Of a stretch of DNA of 64,000 bases, positions 56,460 through 64,000 are shown piece by piece. The stretch is from the NCBI GenBank assembly GCA_031213475.1, contig JARUPZ010000011.1, positions 372,001-436,000 on the forward strand, written 5' to 3'. The notes under the pieces were generated by a model that searched no databases, was not told the origin of the DNA, and saw nothing but the letters and a program-made list of their open reading frames with translations. Positions within the stretch are counted from its first letter, which is position 1; each line of letters opens with the position of its first letter. The position numbers were made by a program, and so were the translations under genes. Origin of the DNA: Nereocystis luetkeana. Lineage: Eukaryota; Sar; Phaeophyceae; Laminariales; Laminariaceae.

Positions 56460-56700
56460 GAAGGCGGCAACGGCGTAGGATAAAATAATAGAGAGGGCGG
56501 CAACAGCGAAGGGGGGAGTGAGAAAGCAGATGTTATCAGCGAACGGGGAAATAAGAGAGACGTCGCCGACAGTGAAGGGAGAAATAAGACAGAAGACGGC
56601 ACGGCAACCGTACAGGGAAAAATACGAGGCAAGACGGCAACAACGAGGGAGAAAATGATAGAGAAAACGGCGACAGAGAAGGATAAACTAACAGAGAAGA
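56460..56700. repeat. Degenerate ~33 bp purine-rich minisatellite, ~7 units
   Basis: Units share a ggcggcaacagcgaagg-like start and an agaaataagagagaa-like end, repeating about every 25-43 bp. Examples begin near 56463, 56498, 56540, 56570, 56600, 56633 and 56667. They are purine-rich on the plus strand. The units are strongly diverged. Confidence 0.6.
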
Positions 56701-56709
56701 CCTTCAGCA

Positions 56710-58375
56710 GTCAAAGGGTGAGGAAAGCAAATAATGCGAGTGCAACCCCTGTCGCGAGCGCGGCGGCGGTTCATAAGCCAATGCGGGCGACGGGCAGAAT
56801 CCGGCTGGACGCTTGACGGGTTATTTCACGCCGCTATTAATAGCTTGTTTTCGTGATTCCCGGCCCGCCCCGTCACACATAGGAGGATATGGCATATATG
56901 ATGTGCCTGGTCCGGCCGGTCGCCAGAAGAAGGCGTGGCACGCGCCGGTCACTAAACGGAGTGGAGTGCGCGTCACATTTTCCCCCTGTTGGTTTTTGAT
57001 TTTTGTTGTCCTCCATTCCCATCCTTGCCGTTACGTGGTCACAACTTACATTCGGGGTCTCACTTGAGCTTCCCCCCCCTCCCCGCTACGGGATGACTTA
57101 GCCCCGCCATGGTTACTGCTGTGCGATGGGGGAAGAGCTCCCGCCCTTTGTCAAATCCATGACGTACAACAAGCAACCCCATGTGCTCGTGATGTATCAC
57201 AGCCAATAACAATATATTCCGCCTCTTTCCCACCCGGCGCGTAGTGCCCGCAAGAAACTATCCAGTTCAGCCGGGGTTCGAGTGGTGACCTATAGTTAAC
57301 CGCTTCATACGCCGGCTCGATTTTAGTATACCCTATTAATGATGTATCACAACATCAAAATATTAATAATAATGTATCCCGGATAAGACAGCAGCAGCAA
57401 GTGAGTTATGTCCGCTGTAAAATATTCCAGCGTATGTTACTATAAGTTATACGTGCAACTCTATTAAAGTACCTGCAGCCTGAAGGTGTTCGTTTACCTG
57501 GCACGTGTTATGTATCTGGTATTTATTAATATTAATATTAATACCTGGTACTCAACATTCACAGATCGACATACAGTCAGTATGATGCACACTAGTAGAA
57601 GGTTTTTCTCAAAATTGGTCATATGTTGTTATTATAGCACTGTTCGGAACATGTACAGCAGTGTCAGCCTACACCACGACATCCACCACAGCAGGTAAGT
57701 AGGTTTCATACATTACTTAGCATTTATTCTTGGGGTTTAGCCAAAATTAGGTATACCTGGTCCAATGCGGACCAAAATCAGGTAGACACTACGACGTAAA
57801 ACGAGCAAAAAAAACACGTCAGGAGCCCTGCCATTGGCCAGCCTCACATCGTGCACCTGTTTTTTGCTTGGAACTGGCCAGTTACACCTGGGTTTATCTA
57901 CCTTGTCTATTAATAGTTTTCAACTATGTTGGCCTGATTTTTAGGTAATCAGTTAGGCCATAATACGTACCAGGTACAACTTTTTCCCCCTGCGTATGCG
58001 GTCTCCGGTCCCTCGGTTGCAATTCTTACTGTATAAACTGATCTCACGTTTTCTTCTCGGGGGTGTACGATGTGCTTGCCTCAGATGCCATTGCTACGAG
58101 TGTGATGTGTGTACTCTGCTGTTGCTTTCTATGGGCACAGGAGTCACTACAGCACCGTGCACTCAGACGGCAGTTTGTCTGCCCCACTTCACGTCTAGGT
58201 GGTCTCAGGTTTGGTACTGCAAGAAAAATCCTGCCGAGCAGGCGGTTCCGCGAGGATGGTCGAGAGGCTTCAGATGTGGGGGGTGTGCAGAACAAATATT
58301 ATTGGCGCGCCCGCCGTCACTGAAAAAACGAAGCCTGGTGACCCCCTCAGGCCCACGTGGAGCCCGAGGCATCTA
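56710..58375. other. Non-coding interval
   Basis: No recognised gene. TACCTGGTA at 57542 and TACCAGGTA at 57968. A stretch of ATTAAT repeats lies near 57530. Confidence 0.5.
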
Positions 58376-58379
58376 TATG

Positions 58380-58720
58380 CCGGCGTCCCTGGTGGCTCGG
58401 TAGGTGGTCAGCGTGCCTACTAAGATCAATCTGGTGGACTCAAGTCTCAACGAGTGCGTACTCGTACGTAGGACTTTTTCTTTGAGTAAAATGGTTAGCG
58501 GAAAGCGCGAGGGCGTGAGTTTGTAACATTCGATGAAAATCGACGAGCAATCAGTGGGAATGCTGAACCCTATGCGCGATTAAAATGAAAGCGATAAAAA
58601 TGGAGGCACATACGATACGGGGGGGGAGAAGGGACGAGACCTGTGACCACGGCTCGTCCAGAAGATCGCTGAGGACAAAACCTCCCACGAGTTAGACTGT
58701 AAAGTAAAACTGATGATAAT
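58380..58720 (+). mobile_element. tRNA-headed SINE-like element, copy C (best preserved)
   Basis: The head carries a box A-like TGGCTCGGTAGG and, about 50 bp on, a box B-like word (GGACTCAAGTCTC; GGTTCAAGTCTC in copy A), the internal promoter pattern of a tRNA gene. The body of about 280 bp is colinear with copies A and B: gcggaaagcgcgag, acattcgatgaaaatcgac, gaaccctatgcgcg, ctgtgaccacggct, agatcgctgagga and aaaacctccca. No open frame. A tRNA-derived SINE is the natural reading, but no flanking duplication was identified. Confidence 0.72.
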
Positions 58721-59104
58721 ATATATACCATAAAGAAAACAAAACAATCAATTTTCAGGGGGCCACACGCTTAATGCTAAAAAAAAAAATGTGTCTGATT
58801 TTTCATGGACGAAAACAACGCTGTGTGCTTTTTACTTGGTTTCACAGTATGTGTAACTGTTTTAGGCTCAAATGGAACAGGTATACCTGATTTTGGCTTT
58901 TGCCGTTTCTTCTTTCAAGAAGAGACACACTTCGAATTATACTGGCACGGGTGGACGATGTCACTCGGTTTAAGCATGCTACAATACTAAAGATATTTCA
59001 CGTCACACTCACGGTAAACCTGTTTCAATCATCGCTTTTACTTTCTAGCTCAAGGCGTAGGAATAATAAAGCCTACTCTCCTTAACCCCCTGGACAAGCC
59101 GTCC

Positions 59105-59166
59105 AACAATAACAACGACAACAACGACAACAACAACAACTACAACAACGACAACAACAGCAACAA
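59105..59166. repeat. CAA/CGA microsatellite
   Basis: An impure run of caa, cga, cag and cta triplets. Confidence 0.9.
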
Positions 59167-59169
59167 AAA

Positions 59170-62100
59170 TGGAACAAGCTGCACTTTCTCCTACGTTCGC
59201 ATTTCTTACGGTGGAAGCAGCTCTCTTTGCTCTACTTTTGATGGCACAACACCTACGAGGTAGCTGGTACAAGACTTTAAAAAATACGGAATTTACGGGA
59301 GAAACGGGGGGGGGAGTGGAGAGAACCACAATAAATGAACAGCCGACAAGTGGTCGAACGTGGAGAGTAGAACTAGAAAAAACGCACGGGGGAGAAGAGA
59401 AGGAGGGACCTCATAAATAGAGCAAAACCCAGGCGCTGACAGGGGCTTGATCAGCCTACCACATACAGTAGCAGATAACACTATTATTGGTGGGAGGGCG
59501 AACTGAGCTCAAAGGTACTCATTTTTTTTCGTTTGCAAAGAATATACCACAGAGCTGCTAAGTCAGCGCTGGCTGGTACTTGTACCTCAGAGGTTTATCT
59601 TTCATGAACAAGCATCATGTTGTTCAGGGCAGCATCTACAGTAGTTGTGCCGTGCGAGCATGTGACTTGTATAAAAAATGGTCTTTAGTACAAAACAAAA
59701 GTAAAAAACGGTATATCTTACAAACAACCTAATTACTACCCGTCGGTATTATACCCTGGCACAACGTTATACTGCTCGTATGTACTGCTGTAGTATATAT
59801 ACTGCTGGAAGATGAAGGTCCGGAAACTCTGAGAAAATTCTAGGAGGCCATCGTCGCTAACCCTAACCCTTTGAGGGGAGGGGGATGTGCCAAAACAATT
59901 CAACAATTAAAAGGATGCCACGACCGAGATGCAACAAGAAATATAGGCCGGGAGTGGGAGATAACCTTTCGAGGCATGCCTCATGACGCACGACGGCAAA
60001 GTACTCCTCAAAGTCACCGTGTGCCGCCCTCGTGACGGCTGCCGTAGTGACTATAGTGACGGGAGATAATCCGCCGGAGGAACGGAACGGCGTGTTTTCA
60101 GACCCCCGCCCCGGACGGACGACAATATGCTTGTCGCCCGACGGCTGCAGGAATAGGAAAGGGAGACGCCCCCCTGTACACGCGTCTCTTCTACATCAAC
60201 AAGGCAAGCTTGCCTGGCAATTGGAAGTACACATAGAGGTAAGGTCCACCCAATGGCCCATCCCTCCAAAGGACTAAAGTGTTTTAGCCTCACCGTGCCA
60301 CCGGGAGTGTCACCGGTTATCCGTCGACTCCACACGGTGGCATGCGAGCATGTGTGCGGCTGAACAATTTGGAGTGCTCGGATACGCTCCGCTTGGAGCA
60401 AGGCTAGTTCGTTTGGACCTACCGGCAACGACGGTTACGAGTTGTAGAATATTCCATGTACCTTCACAAGGCGTTACGAAAGAACACTGTCCTGCAGGGT
60501 TTGTTTTCCTGGGCCCTTTCTTGCTGTTCCCTCTTGAGTGTTCCTTACTGCTTACTCTAACATTACGTAAATATGTCGCAACTTATCCTATCGTGGGGCG
60601 CTCAGAACGATCGGGCTTGAGACTTCAATGGTCAATAGTCACACACCTTTCGATGCTATGGATGCTACGGATGTTACTTACCCTATGACGGTCGCACCCT
60701 GCAGGGTAATCAACTGTACGTTCGTAAGTTCCGTCCCCGATACCGAAGTCCGGATTGTCTGACCGCACAGCGGTCGGATGATTTGCTGCATGTAAACGCT
60801 GTAATATACTGGTAGGGTTTTACGTGAGAGAGAACAGGAAGAAAGGATCCAGAAATCCCGAACCCTGCAAGCCAGTGTTTTCCCAGGTATTACAAAGCAA
60901 AAAAGCTCAATCAACATGGAAAGAATCAGACTCTAACCAAGGCATTAAACACAGATAAGTTGAACTTCTTACCTCATAAAAAGCAAGACCACCTTGAAAA
61001 AACTAAGGCCAATCCAAGATAAATTCACTAAACCAGCACCGCGGCCTCCAAGGAAACGTCCAAACAGTTCTGCATACTAGACAAAAAATAGGCCCGCCAA
61101 CAAGAAACACTCGATTAATAATCTGAGCAAGCCTCCTATGATTATTGTGACATCATCCTTGTTTAACCTTGAGCATAGATTGATATCTAAGATTTAGTGT
61201 AGCGCTCGTCGCTGAGCACGTGGTACCAATAATAATCCAACTTTCTTAGCGTTCGCCAAAAAATGAGCCTGTTCCTTTCATTGGGCTCTTTATCATCCGT
61301 GGCTCTTTAAACTGTAATCCTTCGCAAGCAACTCTTGACAAGGATGTTTGCTCGCGCCACTTTTCCCTTCGAAATACCTGGTAGTTTTTTTCGGCAATGC
61401 CTGCTGCCCGTCACCGAAAAGCGCCAGAATAATATGGCCTACAGTATGGGGGCAGACTTGATGGAGAGCATGCCCTTCCTCCAACGAAAGAAGGATACAG
61501 GGGGGGAAGCGGGGAGGCGAGGAAAGGCACTGGTCTGCAAAGTCGAAGGGTAGCTGGAACGGTAGGCGCCACGAGTACGAACTGTGCGGGGAACGCTATA
61601 GACTGACGATGCGATTGCTGTTTCGTGTTCGGTCACCAGGAAGCGTGCAGAGGACGATGGCTGTCACCGTGAAGGCATGCACGTAGGCGTGTGCACCGTT
61701 CGGTCTTTCGGGCATTCTATTAGTAGGAGGTCTAGTAGTGGACATAAATCATGTGCCTGCTGAAGAGAGGCGCGCCGGAGGTGTCGTGTACTGTATGGAG
61801 TAACTCATGTCGCCCAGAGATACAAACAGGCGAGCGAATTAATGTGTGTACCCGGGTGGGGCTGTCATCGGAGTCAGGGGCCTTCGTGGAGAATCCGCGG
61901 CGTATGCGCCGAGAGCCTGGCCAAGCTCCCTGTCGTAGAACCTCGCAGTTGCATTCTCGCTCGAGCGTCTGCTTGCAACGTTTTAAGGAGCGGACGTTGA
62001 AAGCCCACAGGTAGTCGTGGCCGTGCTGTACGGGATTGTGACGTAGAACCAGCCCGAGAATGTGCCTCACCAAGTCCCACTACGACCAGCTGCGGCAAGT

Positions 62101-64000
62101 TCGCCGCCCTTCGACGCTGCTCTGTCGATCGTTCGGCTGGCGGAAAAGAAGCGCGACGACCACACCCTGAGCTATGTCGACGCCCGTCAAGACACGTTAC
62201 CAGGGCTTTGAGGTAATGATACCCATCCTGGGAGGCTGTTCTCGTTGTCATAACAACTATAAAGGTACCGAGGTGTACAGGGAGAGACACTCGTCGAAGG
62301 GTGTGGTGTCGGGGAGCTGGGCGGGCGCAAGGGCTACACCCGAGGACAGGAGGAAGAGTGTATGGGGTGCCTATAGATCGATCTACAAGGAGTTCACCAC
62401 ATAGTATATGGGGTGACGCGAAGCACCACAGAAACTCGGAAGATGAAGTAGCCGGCCCGACAAAACGGAGTGGAGAACGAAAAGGAGGCCTTCGTCTGGA
62501 AATGATACTGCCACGGAGAGGGGGCGTATGCATAAAGAACGGATTAGCGACGTAGTGCGACGTACTAGACTAGCAGCTGCAACACCAGCCATCGATACTA
62601 ATGCGGGGTGGAGGGAGAGAGGGTGGAGGGGAAGGGGGGGGGGGGGCTAAGGATGCTGCCGCCATTGGGGCTTACCCTCAAGAGACCGCGGGGGGGAAGG
62701 GGTGCTACGGATGCCACCTCCATATATACAGAAATTAGCAATGACTCCCGCCAAAAAGATTGAACTCTGGGTCTGGCCATCATGATCATGACGAACGATG
62801 AATGCTCGCCTGACCAACTACGGTCGCAGCACTATAGCGACTATTATTGTACACTACTGCAAAACTAAAACTAGCGTAGGACCGATAGGACACGAAATAT
62901 TGAGAATACTAAGGTAACCAGTTACCATATTCCCAATATTTAGCGCTCTATTAATACGCCGTTGTTCGAATGACCCTTCGTACTTCTCCTTGTTTCATGT
63001 GCCTGAACCAGACAAAAGGTTATTTGATCCTGTTGGCCTACATACCGGTACCATCAGGTATTACTCGAACAGTACGCATGGACACGTACTATATATTTTT
63101 ATGTAATGAGTCTTCTTTTTCTTTCTGTTTAGGGTCGCCACGTCTGCCCGTCCGCACCATCCCTACGAGAATATACATATTAATAGTATTACGTGTTGTT
63201 TTCGAGTCAAGGACGAGAGAATAGGACGAGGCAGAAAAGTACCAGGTAATAAGGGTTACCAGGATGAACTTGCAAAAGGAAAGGGAATGGGAAGTTTGCT
63301 GTTGTTGTCAATTGATGAGTGCTTTTCTTGTGTTGGGTTATATTCTCACGCTCACACGCACACGGTCGCCCATCAAGTATAATAGGTACACTGTGCCGCT
63401 GCTGCTTGCTAACCTGGCTGGTCATCATATATTATGTGAGGAGCAAGTAGAAATTACGTTATACCTGGTACTTGTATATATTTACACAGCAACCAGTAAT
63501 AGGTACCCTCTGGTATATGGGGGGGGGAAACGGGAAACGCGCGAACGGCTATATTCTCACGCAGGTTGCAAAGATTATAGTATCGATCTCGGTTGACTCA
63601 CAGCTGGCGTCCATTTTTTTCTCCAAACATGCTGAAGGAGTAGGACACACTAAAAAATTGCAGGCTTAACTATTTATTGCCAGTCGAATCGGGTCAAACT
63701 TCCTTTGTTCTTGTTCTCGTTTTTGCGCGGTGTTCTTGATGGGGGTGATGGAAACATGACACAGAGGAGCTCTGTATGTACCAGATAGATGTGTATTATT
63801 ATGCTGTATACTGTATGCTGTATGCTGTATGTACTCGAAACGGATAAAAAGGAGGGTTGGGTGCGGATGTTCCGCACATAGAATATACATACTATGCATA
63901 CACATACATGTAACTTATCACACCGCATGCCAATATACCTGTTCGTATGTATTAATAAATAGTATGCCTCGTGACAGCACAGTATAATTATTGATACTTT
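59170..64000. other. Non-coding interval to window end
   Basis: No recognised gene. It holds three TACCTGGTA/TACCAGGTA copies (61375, 63240, 63462), one CTACAGTAG (59636), a telomere-like ctaaccctaaccc at 59857, and a hairpin at 62896-62942 (aatattgagaata / tattcccaatatt). Confidence 0.5.

Noticed and set aside
55789-56632. Minus-strand frames rich in Ser/Leu/Pro and Val runs
   Set aside because: Produced by the CAA microsatellite and the purine-rich minisatellite. No domain.
57996-58403. 135-codon plus-strand frame with Cys and Arg
   Set aside because: No recognised domain, no splice signals, and it runs into the SINE-like copy C.
63760-63850. Possible CRISPR-like or satellite array from repeated tgtatgctgtatgctgtat
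   Set aside because: Only a short ctgtatg microsatellite, with no spacers.

Overview
This is a eukaryotic nuclear window, most likely from a brown alga or a related stramenopile. The grounds are the interstitial TTAGGG-type telomere repeats, chromodomain-type Ty3/gypsy, Ty1/copia and DIRS-like retroelements lying together, GT-AG introns, and a fragment of a large glycosylated beta-helix/cysteine-rich/multi-pass membrane protein of a kind I associate with brown algal genomes. The organism call is inference. There are no bacterial-type operons, rRNAs or CRISPR arrays. The window is a gene-poor, transposon-rich graveyard; nearly every coding signal is a broken retroelement.

Layout. 1-7.0 kb: a decayed minus-strand Ty3/gypsy chromovirus (RT, RNase H, integrase, chromodomain and a Tudor/SH3-like tail), without recognisable gag or protease, followed by a tRNA-like remnant and short duplications. 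7-12.7 kb: non-coding DNA rich in the near-palindrome TACCAGGTA. 12.8-13.8 kb: a diverged ~270 bp tandem array. 13.8-18.9 kb: exons of the one host-type gene, including beta-helix, Cys-rich and transmembrane parts. 20.6-22.3 kb: a SINE-like element interrupted by a MITE-like element, then a plus-strand copia remnant split by another copy of the same MITE. 22.4-22.75 kb: (GGGTTA)5 inside an inverted repeat. 25.2-36.0 kb: a plus-strand DIRS-like tyrosine-recombinase retrotransposon (Gag with CCCH finger, RT/RNase H, recombinase). It is split by a third MITE copy and invaded near its 3' end by a complete-length LTR copia element (31036-35857, minus), which has itself been invaded by a different 240 bp MITE. 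37.8-43.0 kb: a third copia element, on the minus strand, whose integrase core lies in the opposite orientation. 43-64 kb: mostly non-coding, with one DIRS-type RNase H fossil (47.5-48.1 kb), two more SINE-like copies, another distant MITE copy and micro/minisatellites.

The nesting gives a relative history: the DIRS, SINE and copia copies came first and were then hit by the MITE and the later copia. No element here has intact reading frames, so none looks autonomous. Among the more novel signals are the roughly 20-copy TACCAGGTA motif, the TIR element found inside three different host elements, the tRNA-headed SINE-like family, the precise 240 bp insertion with CTTAG duplications, and the inverted integrase block. 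All counts and alignments were made by eye.
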